From Oreocharis arfaki (taxonomy: Eukaryota > Chordata > Aves > Passeriformes > Paramythiidae): a DNA stretch of 64,000 bases. The stretch is taken from the NCBI GenBank assembly GCA_013398015.1, contig VZRR01004510.1:403099-467098 (forward strand), in the 5' to 3' direction. Below are positions 41,101-51,670 of the stretch, piece after piece (the stretch's first letter is position 1; every line of letters begins with the position of its first letter). Both the position numbers and the translations under genes were made by a program. Below the pieces are notes generated by a model. It was not told where the DNA came from, ran no database searches, and worked only from the letters and a program-made list of their open reading frames with translations.

Positions 41101-43596
41101 TTGTGCAGAGGAGGGGTTGGTAGAGATGAAGACTGAACAGGCAACCTAAGTTGCCTGTAGTTAGACATAAGCTTCTGAGCCTGCGTATCCTAAAACCACA
41201 ACTTTGATCTATTTGTAATGGCAGATAATAATTGTCGAGCGTGATTTCAAGTGCACTGAAATAGAGATCTTCCTGCTTCACCCATTGGGTCTTTCTTCAT
41301 GGCTTTCACAATTCTTATCCCACCACATTCTCATCACTCCTACAGTAACAATTCTGTCTCTTTTTTTTTTTTCTTGACTGATCCACTGAAACAAGGTTAG
41401 TCATCACGTTTTGTCTCTGTATTTCTAACCTGACTGCTTTTTCTGCTCTAGTCTGCTCTAACTTGTACACCAAAGACACTGGGTTTAAAACAAACAGATT
41501 TGCTTCCATTAATCATCAAGCAACATGTAATTAAAAGTGCAAGCGTGTTTTGGAACAGTCCAAACAGCTGGAACATCACCCAGTCCTGGGTGTTTTGTGA
41601 AGGCATTCCAGCCTTCCTCTTGTGGTCATGAGATTTGCTCTGGTGTTCTCCATCCAAATTCTCCACACCCACACATACATTGACTGGCTGCTTTCTGTAC
41701 TAGAAGTGGTTTTCTTGTAGTGCCATTACTGTCATTCATGACACTTTTAGTACAGAACCACAGCCACCCTGAGCTAACCAGATTGAACTCTTGGCAGGTG
41801 TGCATGACTCAGAGTTTAATTCATGATTGCCCTCCATTTTATTTGCTTCACTGGATTATGAAAAGTGGCAATATAAAGTTCTTTCAAATAATATTACCAT
41901 TTGCTATTCACTTTTTATTGGAGGAGCAGTGAAGAATTAGGTCTTTTGTATGAAATATCCTCTATCTGAATCAGTTTACAATTTGGCTGCAGTTGCAATC
42001 AGACAAAGAACACAAAAAGAGGTGACATTCCTACATTCTGTAAACTATCTTTTATTCCCTTGTAGTCTGTATAATCATAAGGATTCGTGTAACCACTAGC
42101 TAGCAAATATTTCAAAAATAGAAATACTGAAATGTCAAATTCAGAACAAATTTGGAAATATATTCCCTTTCTAGTGTGCCATGCACGAGGTTCCTATATT
42201 ATCTATACAGTCTATGATAAGATTAATGTAAATCAGTGTTTATTAAATGTAGTCTATTGATATTTAACTTGTTATAGGTGTCACTGTGAAGATTAAACTC
42301 TAAATTAAGTGATGATTCTAATGACATTAAATGCAAGGGAAGGAGATATAAAACACATTGCCATCTTGCACCTTACACACTGAACTGCAATCAAGGAGTA
42401 TGTAGTTACATTTCATTTAGAAAGTTACAAAAACATACATAACTCTTAATTTATTTTAACAGTTCTCTGATGCAGTTTTAGAAGTAATTTTCCACTTCTG
42501 AGTAAAAGCAAAGATCTAAACTCCTACTTTCAGCACAGAGACTTCAATTCACCCACTGTTACAGAGAAATAAATACGTAAGTACAGTATAAAGCAGACCA
42601 ATGGCTTGTTATTGCTATTTCTATGGAGGCTTAACTCTTGCTTCTCATCTCTCATTACATGGGACAGCTAGAGTCTAGAAACATTGCCAGGACAGAATGC
42701 TAAAGGCCCCTGGGAATGGTTCTATGCCTTGTACAGGGAAAAACCAAGAAAATAACGCCACAGAGTTCTAAAGCATAAATATGGGAAAATCGGAATATCT
42801 GGGGACACTCTTCAAAAGCCCTAATGCAACCCAGGTACAGGGCTGACTACTTTCTAGTACCAATTAGCTTGTAAGACAGATCTTCAGCAGTTGCCACTGA
42901 GGTATATTCAGAATATAAAAGAATCAGAAAGGAGATCTATAAAAAAAATAAAAACACAGGAAAAAAAAAAAGACCACTGGACTGAGACAAAGAGACAAAC
43001 ATTCATTAAGATAAAAACACAAAGAAATTTCTCAGGAAAGTTTATCAAAGAAAATTTATGCTATAAATTTTCCTCTGCCTGGAGAAGATCCAGAGCCAAG
43101 TGTCTCTTCTCTTGCCATGTAAAATTGTATTGAATCCAGACTGCACATTTGGTCACCCACTTTTTGCTTTCAGTAACATTTTCTGTTTCTGATGTGGCTT
43201 TTGTTTTGTTGCACAAAGTTTAATTTCTCTTTCTTTTCAATGCATTTTCTTTTCGTCATTATTTCAGAGCTGTGTTAAAGTAATTAGTGACATGATGCCA
43301 AGGACTGAACCACACAAGCAACCTAAATATTTTGATTCACTGAGAATGCAGTCTATAATTTACAAAGTGCCTGACCCCCATCCAATAAATAAAATAAAAC
43401 AGACAACTTCTATACGTTAACAGCCTGAGCCATACAGAAAAAAACCTCAAAATGCAGAAACAGTGAAATGTCACCACATCAGATATAAGATAGTGTTTTG
43501 ACACTTTTAAAAGAAATGAATCACATTTGTACTTACCTTTTTAACATTTGCCCCCACACTATCAGTCCTGTCAAGCATTTCTCCTGGTATTTGCAG
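38184..43596. other. AT-rich DNA, no gene seen
   Basis: About 5.4 kb of AT-rich sequence with no supportable exon, RNA gene or recognisable repeat. Several short A- or T-rich runs occur (for example 41,361-41,372 and 42,950-42,971). Open frames up to 112 codons (minus strand, 40,943-41,281) lack protein-like features. Confidence 0.55.
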
Positions 43597-43670
43597 GCGG
43601 CTACGGCCATTTCTTGAGAGCAACGTGGTTCAAAATCTGGGCAAGGATTTCACAAGTGAGAATGTCACAG
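43597..43670 (+). CDS. possible small internal exon, unidentified
   Basis: A 74-base segment is bounded by a strong-looking acceptor (pyrimidine-rich TTTCTCCTGGTATTTGCAG) and a donor CACAG|GTGAAA. A second donor, CACAA|GTGAGA, lies inside it. One frame is open throughout and reads RLRPFLESNVVQNLGKDF followed by TSENVT, a plausible protein composition. The exon would start after two bases of a split codon and end with one base. I recognise no family, and both splice sites could occur by chance. It lies downstream of the CpG island on the same strand as the ORFs at 50.4-51.1 kb. Confidence 0.22.
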
Positions 43671-46600
43671 GTGAAACTTGTTTTCTTAAGGAAAAAGAAG
43701 CTAGCACTAGAATGGCAGCAGGTGTTTCCAGAAGTGCAAATTGGGTGGAAAATAAAAGAAGAAGGAGATGCCTTCCTTTTTCTTCTTCAGGTTTGTTTGT
43801 TTGTTTTTTTTTAAACTGGCTTTGACTTTTTCATTTATTTTGCAAATTGCCATAAATTTTTCAGAAGGGTCCCAATACTCTAGTCAAACCTGCTGTATGC
43901 AGCCAGGATAGGCATTTGGCACAAAAGCAACCATACAGAGCTTTGTGCCTATAACCTCTAAAAAGATCACAGCTTTTAGGGTGATTTGTCGGCCATGACA
44001 CATAGGGCCACAAAAACATGACGTTGCCAGGATTTGTGCTTCATTGCATGAAAAAAAAGTACATCACTTAATAAAAGCAATTTTTTCTTATGGTAGTTTG
44101 AAAAATCACCACAGAATTTAAGTGAGGACTCTGCCTCAGACATGAAGTACACCCTGCATCAAAAAAAGAGTCAGGTCTCCATTGTATTATGTCCTAGGTA
44201 TTTCAAACAAGGTGGGGCCCAGACTGAACAAGTGTTCTATAATACGGGAGGAAATTTATTCTTGTCCTTCATCTCCTGGTGAATGCTTTAACTGCTTTAT
44301 TACTTCATAAAAGTATATAAATCCAAATATATGTTACTTCTGAGCCAAACGTAAATTACAAGCTACGTAAAAGACTCTTTCCTATTTTGTGTGTTTGCAT
44401 TTCACTGACTCATAATAACTGAAAAAATAAAAAATAACTGATCTCTCTTTTATTTAATAAACTTCTGTTTTCATTTTTTATCTTTTCTCTAAAAAGTCTC
44501 TTAGCTTTTTCCTCATATAGAAGTCAGTCTATTCAAGCACCTTGTGAAGGTCTTTTTCAAAAACTGCCATTGAAGGGAAAAAAATCTAATGATTGTATTT
44601 TATTATTTGTTGACAAGCTCAAGCAATTATCTTTATACATAATTTTTTCTCTACACGAGCTATGCTGATGGATAGCTATTGTATCACAACACTCATCTAT
44701 ATGTCTCCTAATTTTATTTTTTATTACCATTTCAACCAATTTATCAAGTAAGGAAAGAAAAGTCATTAGACTAATTCTCAGAATCAATTCTACTGTTCAA
44801 TTAAAGAGAAGCAGAAAAATGGCTTTCTCTAACCTTACAGGTTAGAAGCCAATATTAAAAGGAAAGAGTACGTATCAAGTTATCAGCCCTATTTGAGCTC
44901 ATCATTAATTTCCAGTTGCACTTTTTTATATGTCCAACTTTACCCACTACTCTGTTGCTCTTCATTTGTTGAGTTCATCATCTACTTTTCCTTCACTTTT
45001 TTTTTTTTGACAGTAGCCAATCCTTAATGTTGCAAAAGAATGGCTACAGGTTAGATTTCCCTCTTAAGCCTTATAAAATTGAATATGACTAGGAAATAAT
45101 TTGGTTTTTCAGCAAACCCGTTACCCTCTTTACCTATTATTCTGTGTTACAATACCAAGGAAATAAACCTTAACTAAGATTCTGTGTTACGGTACTGAGG
45201 AAAAAATTATTTACAAAGTCGACATGGATAGCCTTTTAGAAAACATTTGAATTTACTCCGTGCAACTTCAATACATCTCAAGACATTATGCTTGTTTTGG
45301 ATGGGGTTTTCCCACATTTCTATCTAGCAATAATCCTGATCTCCCCCAGTTTTAAGCCACACCTATTCCAATGCCACACTTCCTCTCCTAATACTGTACA
45401 CTGAGCTGTGCAAATCAAGTTTTCCAACAACTTGGAGCCAAGTCCGTACTCCAGACTTGGGAAGCCCTCAGGAGTTAATGAACTTTAACCATGCATTGAT
45501 ACCAAGGATATCTAAAAAATCAGAGCCTGTATTTGTCAAGGTGGTATGAAATGGGATCAGCTTTCCAAGAACTGGGGGAACTATAGGTTCCTGCAACCAG
45601 GAATTGGACCAGAGATTGTACAAGATGTACATTTTGTACCATGTAAGAGTTTTGATAGTCTCTGCACATGGTTGGACTAGTCCGTATAAGGAAAAATACT
45701 GGGTTTTTTAAGAAATGATCCAATGACTTGCATTTACAAATCTGACTGCAGAGTTTTGTGTGGTTACAGTGCATGGCTTGATTATTTTCATAAGCATAAG
45801 AGAAAGCATATAAAACCATTTCAGTATTAATCAAAACCTTACAGGTTGGGTTTTTTAAATTTAAATAAAGACGTATTTCTTATAAACCTTACAAAATATC
45901 TCATTGTACTAAAACTTCACCTGCAGACACAGTTTCATTTTTGGTAAATATTCAGTCTCTCTGCCACTCTCTTTGCAACCTATCCCTAAAACACAAGATA
46001 GTCAATGAAAAATTCCTAGAACTGTGTTTTTAAAGGTTGTTACACACAAGACCTGTGTACCACTGTACCACAATGAATGCTCATATGTGAATATTCAGTT
46101 ATTAATATAGCACAGGGAGTTTACTAAATGGGGAGGAGTACAGTGAGCAAACCTCTGAGAAACAGTTTGTTGGACTACTCAGATTTTCAGGTTCATGAAT
46201 ACCAGGAATAGCAGGAGAGAGGGTCATCCCCACCTACGTGGGCAGCACAAAGGCAACAGACACATTACATACACTTCACTGGATCCCACATGGCATGGAC
46301 AGTGAATCCTGTGTACCTTTGCTCATTAGCTTGACTACACATAGCCACTCTTTGCATAAACCAGGAGCACCTGTTCAAGATTTTCAGATATTCAGCACCA
46401 GTCGCTGAAGTCAGACATTGCTGAGCTGTTTCTGGCTGTCCAAAAATCTCACAGATATCACTGCACAAAGCAACAAGGCAGTAGATGATCTCTGAAAGCC
46501 ACAGCATGTTGCTAATTCCTAACAGTTTGTGTGTCTAGAGAAGTTTCAGGCTTAGGAAATTCCCTGAGTCAGCTCCAACACAGACCAGGAGCCCTGTGCA

Positions 46601-47939
46601 GGCCTCTCAGCATCATTCTAAACTGGAAGCTGAGACTGATCATTTCCATTCCCACACCAGTGAATAAAAGTTTCCTCACACTTACGCTACAGACAATTCT
46701 TACTTGTGGTGATGTATTTTACGTAGTATTTGTGGCCATTTTCTGAGAAGTGTGACCATACTCTTTGTACTTAGGCCTTTATTCACAAGTAATCATGTAA
46801 GTGTCATTGCTTTCTCAGTGAAGGAAGTATTCACAGAAAATGTTCATTTTGGGTACTGAGATATATTTCAAACATCAAAAAAACCCCCAAAAACCAAACA
46901 ACCCAAGCCTAACAAAAATCATGAAAAGATTTTAAAAAGTGCCTTTATGAATATAAAGGATCTATAAAGCCGTCACTAGGTGGGTCCATAGCAATGGATT
47001 AGACTTTGAGAGATGTTACATACAGAGCACTGATGATTAAAACAGATGCAATATAGACTAAGAGAGAAGGTGGAAATGGGAAAGTGAAATGGGAGAGATT
47101 CTTTCCTCCAGCTGCAGAGGCATCAGCTGGAGGAACCAAGGGGCTGTACTTTGCACTGGCTGCCCATCCTTTAGATAGTTTTTGTTAAGAAGAGTACAAT
47201 TCAAATAACAGGAGAAGTTACTCATGTTCTCTGGAAAGCAGGTCCACATGCTCACATGGAAGTTCTCCTTTCTGTAAGAGTAAGGTTAAGAATAAAGGAA
47301 GGTATTTTTTCAGACCCAAATCTCTGTACCTGCAAGCCAAAGGAGGAATGTTCCTTACTCATGCTAGAAAATATTTATTTGGGGCAGTGAGTGGAAAGGA
47401 AAGTGGAATTTCTTAATTTACTTTCCTCTTGAACTGAAGAGTAAGATGTGGGTTCCAGGCAGAAAACCCTTTATTTTTGGTCTGGTCACATTTATTCAGG
47501 TTTAGTCAGACTTCAGCCAAGAGGAAACTGCCTCAATGTGGCCACCATGTCAGCAAGGAAGGAATAACAGGTATTTTCTCATTTCTGCTAAGCAGAAGCT
47601 CCTATCAGAATACAAAGATGATGGAAAATGTGGGTGGATTATTTGGTTCCAGCTGGCTCCACATCACACAGCAAGGAAATGCCATGATCTTTGACAGGTT
47701 CATATTAGCAAAAATCAAGCAAAAGATTATGGGAAAGCTTCCCATTCCATTATCAAATAATTTGGGGGAGGGAGAAGGATGGGAGACTAACAGTTTTTCT
47801 TTCTAAGCTCTCAAGAAATGTCTATTTTTATGACCCTTTTAGTGTTGAAAGCATTGTCTGAAATAAAGACTAATCTCAAAGGATGTGAAAGCAAACCTAT
47901 CGTTACACTGCTCAGAAAATGTAAAGCAGGAAGAAATGA
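43671..47939. other. AT-rich DNA, no gene seen
   Basis: About 4.3 kb of AT-rich sequence. It contains a local imperfect tandem duplication (45,139-45,207). A 109-codon frame at 47,477-47,806 has an internal good donor (AACAG|GTATTT near 47,568) but no convincing protein identity. No recognisable transposon. Confidence 0.5.
45139..45207 (+). repeat. imperfect 40-base tandem duplication
   Basis: Two copies of ATTCTGTGTTAC followed by a diverged AATACCAAGGAAA / GGTACTGAGGAAA segment are spaced exactly 40 bases apart (45,139 and 45,179). This looks like an old local duplication. Confidence 0.7.
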
Positions 47940-48300
47940 ACCATTTTCATCTGGTGGAGCTGCTGCCCAGCAGGTCTAACTCACTGACTGGAGACAGGCG
48001 CCAGGGCCTGGGGCCCACCCCCAGGACTCCCTCCACCTTAGCCATGGCTCAGGACCCCATTTCAGCCCCAGGGCCATCAGCCCTTGTCCCAGGGATGCTG
48101 CAGCATGGCCAATCTCCAGCTCCCCACAGCCCTGCCAAACCTGCCCAGCCATGGCCCCACATCCTGGCCCCATGGATGTGCCCCATGCCTGGAGCTGGAG
48201 CTGCCCTGCTCCTGCCCAGCCAGCCTGGGAGGAGCCCCCATAGTCCCAGGCCCAGCTGGCACCCTGACAATAAGCCCTACTTCATCACCCACCCATAGCA
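47940..48300. other. GC-rich, CpG-poor block of unknown origin
   Basis: About 360 bases are strongly enriched in CC, GG, CAGC and CTGG motifs but contain almost no CpG, unlike the CpG island at 34-36 kb. Frames on both strands are open across much of it (137 codons on the plus strand, beginning at 47,885), giving Pro/Ala/Gly-rich or Gly/Trp-rich translations. This is what composition alone predicts. The edges are abrupt, and the right side passes into sequence with repeated CCCA/CACCC motifs. It may be part of an endogenous retroviral LTR, an old minisatellite or another insertion. I do not recognise the family. Confidence 0.45.
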
Positions 48301-50354
48301 CAACCTACCCAACAGCCTCCAATACCTAGAGCAAATAAAAAACAACATCACGAGCATCTTCCTTAGGGAGATGAGAGCGGGAGCACAGCACTCCTACATG
48401 ACCACACCACCAGTTACACACATAAGCTGTCTATACACTGTATAAGGTGTCTTAGACATTACACAGTCGGATCTGTGGAAGGAAGCTTATTAAAGAGCAC
48501 GGGGACAGTATTTAAATACGACACCCACTGGTGTTTGAATTCACTGCTGCCAAGAGACTTCTCCTTTTCTTCAGACCATGCAATTCAAGCCTATCCTGTC
48601 CCTTTGGACCGTATTAGGCTGTTGCTTTCAGGAGAAGAAAAGGGCTCACCTTGTTCCTCTGAATGCTGCCAGAGGAGGAAGGAGGGAGGGTAGTGCCCCA
48701 CACACCAAACAGTTCCACAACTGCGATGTTCAGTGAGGACACCCAGGGAATGGAGAAGCTGGGGCCAGCCCTCCTCTGCCTGAGGGCTACAACCTCATGC
48801 CTTGCTGGTCTCAAAGATTTGTTCCAACCACCAGCTACTAAAGCTGCAACTACTGACCAAAAGTCTGTTTAGAAACTGGAACAAAGTGAAAAAAACTTGC
48901 TTTGATGGGAAATTTGAGTATCACAGTGACAATCTACTAGCACTGCAAGTAAAATACACAACTGAGAAGATGGCACTCCAGTTTCCACACTCTCTTCCAT
49001 GGCCTCTTCCTTCATTTTACATGAAAATGGCCATGGATGAAGCATTAAAATTGTTTAATTATCTAATTCATTAAGCTAGAAGAGAAATATCTTTCTGCAG
49101 CCAAATTACTCTTCTGGCCAGTTCGAACAATTTCATTAAAAACATTACAGATTTCAGCCGGCCCCAGCCTCCTCTTCATTCTGTTGGTTAGGCCACTCTC
49201 CTCAAAAGTGGGAAACAAAATCCTATCCCCTTGTGTCAAGAGGAGAGACTAACCCCCCCCCCCCAGCAGCACTTCATTTGTAGATCCGGAGAGATCCCCA
49301 AGGCAGATAAGTGCTGCACTGTTCATTTCCACCAGGAAAGCAGCAACTGAGTGCACTTTATTTTAAGTTAAGGATCTCTCACAATTCGGAAGTTTCAGCA
49401 CAATCAGGGCAGACAGAAGCTAAGAGGAGGTTCTTGGGATCACAGGATTTCATTTAGGCACTTAGGCTCTGTCACTGTTCACGTTAAACACTTGCAGATC
49501 TCAGCCTAAGTGCAGCTCCAGTTAAAGGGAACAAGATAGTCCCTTTGTAAAGAAAATGGATGTGGTTGGAACAAAAGTCCCTGACAGGAAACAGGCTGGA
49601 AATACACGTAAACTCCAGAGTCTGAATCTGGCATTTAGCAATCTCCTGGAATTTGTACCTTTGATTCTGAAGAATACATGCGTGCTACACCTTTAATATC
49701 TGCATAAAGCCACTCAAATATTCAAGGACTGGTAAAACTTAATTTTTGTTAAGTTTTACTGTTAAACCACACCAGGATATGTTGCAGAACTCATCACAGG
49801 GCTCTTGCAGTACAGTTAAACAATGCACTCAGCCAAGACAACATAAGACAGCAGCACTATGTGCATGAACTAAGTACTATGGGATTATCAGAGTTCTCTC
49901 TCAACACTTCAAAGACACTTAGTAATTTCTGAACAATTGTGACTACATAATGAACACTTCTTGATTTCAACATGCATCACCAAAAAATACGTATTACGTC
50001 ATCTCTAGATACAAAAAATATCACTGAGGTAAAGATGAGCTGCCTAATAATTCAAACAGGTGACCATAGGGCAGGAATTCCCCACTTTACAATGCCAGTG
50101 TTGGTCTAGTTCCTTTCACATCTTTGAGGTCTTGTCAACCCTAGCACTAAGCATCCCAATCCTAAAAAAAAAGCCAGTAGTTTTTTTATGGAGCTTCCAA
50201 GACTAGTTAATTTTTTTACAGCACTTTCAAAATACATAGTGCATAAGTGCACAGAATTGCAAAAAGAACTTACCAATGGATCTTTGGTGAAATTGTTGTT
50301 TCAACAGCCACAATTTCTCTCATTGAGAGGCTATTTTCTTTGAGTTACTGTTAG
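48301..50354. other. no firm gene; weak plus-strand frames
   Basis: About 2 kb of mixed composition. A plus-strand frame ending at 49,074 contains a stretch of plausible protein composition (about 48,865-49,071) with a candidate donor CTGCAA|GTAAAA near 48,948. No clear acceptor or family is recognised, so it is not called as a gene. A 12-C tract lies at 49,253-49,264. Confidence 0.45.
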
Positions 50355-50538
50355 TATGTTATTGACTTCTCTAAGACTCAGAAAGGAATGTAGAAAACAA
50401 GACAAAAGTTCAGACTGGAGTGGATTTCAGTGGGACTATACTCTGCAGCTTCCTCTGATGTCCTCTCATAAATCATCTGTTACTAAAATGGCAGAGATGG
50501 TGCAAGGGATGGAATACTACTTACTGGATGCCCTGGAA
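50355..50538 (+). CDS. candidate coding exon, unidentified (upstream of pair)
   Basis: A plus-strand frame runs from the ATG at 50,356 (A at -3) and is open to a TGA at 50,545-50,547. It is preceded by a polypyrimidine-like stretch and acceptor (TTTGAGTTACTGTTAG|T). The translation begins MLLTSLRLRKECRKQDKSSD and ends EYYLLDALE, a mixed charged/hydrophobic composition unlike the low-complexity shadows elsewhere. A possible donor GGAA|GTGTCA at 50,538/50,539 would join it in phase 0 to the frame starting at 50,593. The intervening 54 bases are unusually short for a vertebrate intron, so the interval might instead be a disruption in a retrocopy, or the two frames may be unrelated. No family recognised. 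Confidence 0.35.
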
Positions 50539-50592
50539 GTGTCATGAACATACATTTGAGGAAAAAAAAAATCAAGGTTTGCTTATACTTAG

Positions 50593-51096
50593 TTTACCTT
50601 CTTGGGGATTTATGGCTGGCTTGAAAAGATGAGGCTCACAGCGGTGGCCGTTGTAGCAGATATGTTCTTTAGTGTGGTATTTGGATTTTGGTCAACAGAG
50701 CATTTTGCTTTATATGCATGTCAAATATCCAAGATCTTGAGTAATGTTGATAAACCAGACAAACCACTTATTGCAAATCTGGTAGATTTCACATCAATAA
50801 TACTGCAAACAAGCCTCTTATCTTGTATTGTAGACTATTTGCTTCCAATTAAGCCTGGAAAGAAAAAAGCAAGGAAGAAGGCAAAAAGACCAGCAAAACT
50901 CAGAACTTTTCAAGTTCTTCAAAATGGTTCTATTCAAACAGCAGATCAAAGTATAGACTGGTTCTTATTTTATCCGGAGTTGGCTTATCCATCGACCATA
51001 AGGACTTCTTTAATTCCTGTAAAACAACTGTGTGTTCAGGAAAGTGTCTATTCTGAAAATGTTTCTATTCATAAAAATGATATTGCTGAATTCTAG
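50593..51096 (+). CDS. candidate terminal coding exon, possible membrane protein
   Basis: An open frame of 167 codons ends in TAG at 51,096. It starts directly after an AG acceptor (TTTGCTTATACTTAG). There is no ATG until residue 13 (50,629), so it reads better as a 3' exon than as a whole gene. The N-terminal part has a hydrophobic segment (about residues 16-34, LTAVAVVADMFFSVVFGFW). A second hydrophobic stretch (about residues 62-87) contains ANLVDFTSIILQTSLLSCIV. Next comes a strongly basic run KPGKKKARKKAKRPAK (about 89-104), then a mixed C-terminal tail with a WFLFYPELAYP segment. Two helices followed by a basic patch would fit a membrane or armadillo-like helical protein. I do not recognise the family. 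The residue mix is protein-like, but a frame of this length can occur by chance once in a few windows of this AT content. Confidence 0.45.
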   Translation, partial: FTFLGIYGWLEKMRLTAVAVVADMFFSVVFGFWSTEHFALYACQISKILSNVDKPDKPLIANLVDFTSIILQTSLLSCIVDYLLPIKPGKKKARKKAKRPAKLRTFQVLQNGSIQTADQSIDWFLFYPELAYPSTIRTSLIPVKQLCVQESVYSENVSIHKNDIAEF

Positions 51097-51393
51097 CTCT
51101 CCAGTATGTTTGCAACCCAATGTGAGATTTACTGGCTGACAGATAAAAGATGTCTTTTTCAAGCACCAGTCCTGAACACTCAGTGAGGGATCATAAAATC
51201 AATCTGGTTACCTAGTGGCTCCTCCAGCAACAATAGGAAGAGACAATTTGTTCACTTTCAACACGTGGACAACTTCATTGCCTTGGCTGCCTTCAGAGGG
51301 GCCATGCAGCCTTGAGGAGGAGCCACGTTTGGATGCCTGCTCCCAACGCACGGAACAAAGGGAGTCTCATCCCACTGTTCTCTGAGTGTGGAG
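51097..51393 (+). other. possible 3' flank of the candidate exon
   Basis: A short non-coding stretch after the stop at 51,096. No canonical AATAAA is found nearby; a GATAAA variant occurs near 51,143. If the preceding exon is real, this could be its 3' UTR. Confidence 0.25.
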
Positions 51394-51670
51394 CAGGGGT
51401 CGGCAACCTTCCAACAGGGATATGCCAGATTGTAATTTTCTTTCCCAAATTAGAGTTTAAGAATGCTGGCAGGAACTTTGCAGGAGCCAACAGACGCTGC
51501 CTCTCAAAGAGGCGACATGCTGCCAATCAGCTGATTGGCACTGTCTTGCCTCTGTGTGAGGCAGGGGCTCTGGGCTCCTGGGGAATCAGCATCTCAGTAG
51601 GAGCTGATGCTTCTCAGAGATGCCTCCTGCACTGACCTTCCTATGTGCCATTCTATAATCTGACCTATTG
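51394..51670 (+). mobile_element. possible decayed hAT-type DNA transposon
   Basis: The segment opens with CAGGGGTCGGCAACCTT followed by ATGCCA. This resembles the terminal inverted repeat of non-autonomous hAT elements known from turtles, crocodiles and birds. The right end (GTGCCATTCTATAATCTGACC) is only a weak match to the expected inverted copy. The interior contains a 6-bp stem hairpin and a 20-base perfect palindrome. No transposase frame is present. The assignment rests mainly on one terminus and could be wrong. Confidence 0.4.

Noticed and set aside
47477..47806. 109-codon plus-strand frame
   Set aside because: A good internal donor exists, but other frames of the same segment look equally plausible and no acceptor or family supports a choice.
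48802..49074. 90-codon plus-strand frame with possible donor near 48,948
   Set aside because: Its composition is fairly protein-like, but no clear acceptor or initiation site is found, and its phase does not fit the exon-like frame at 50,355.
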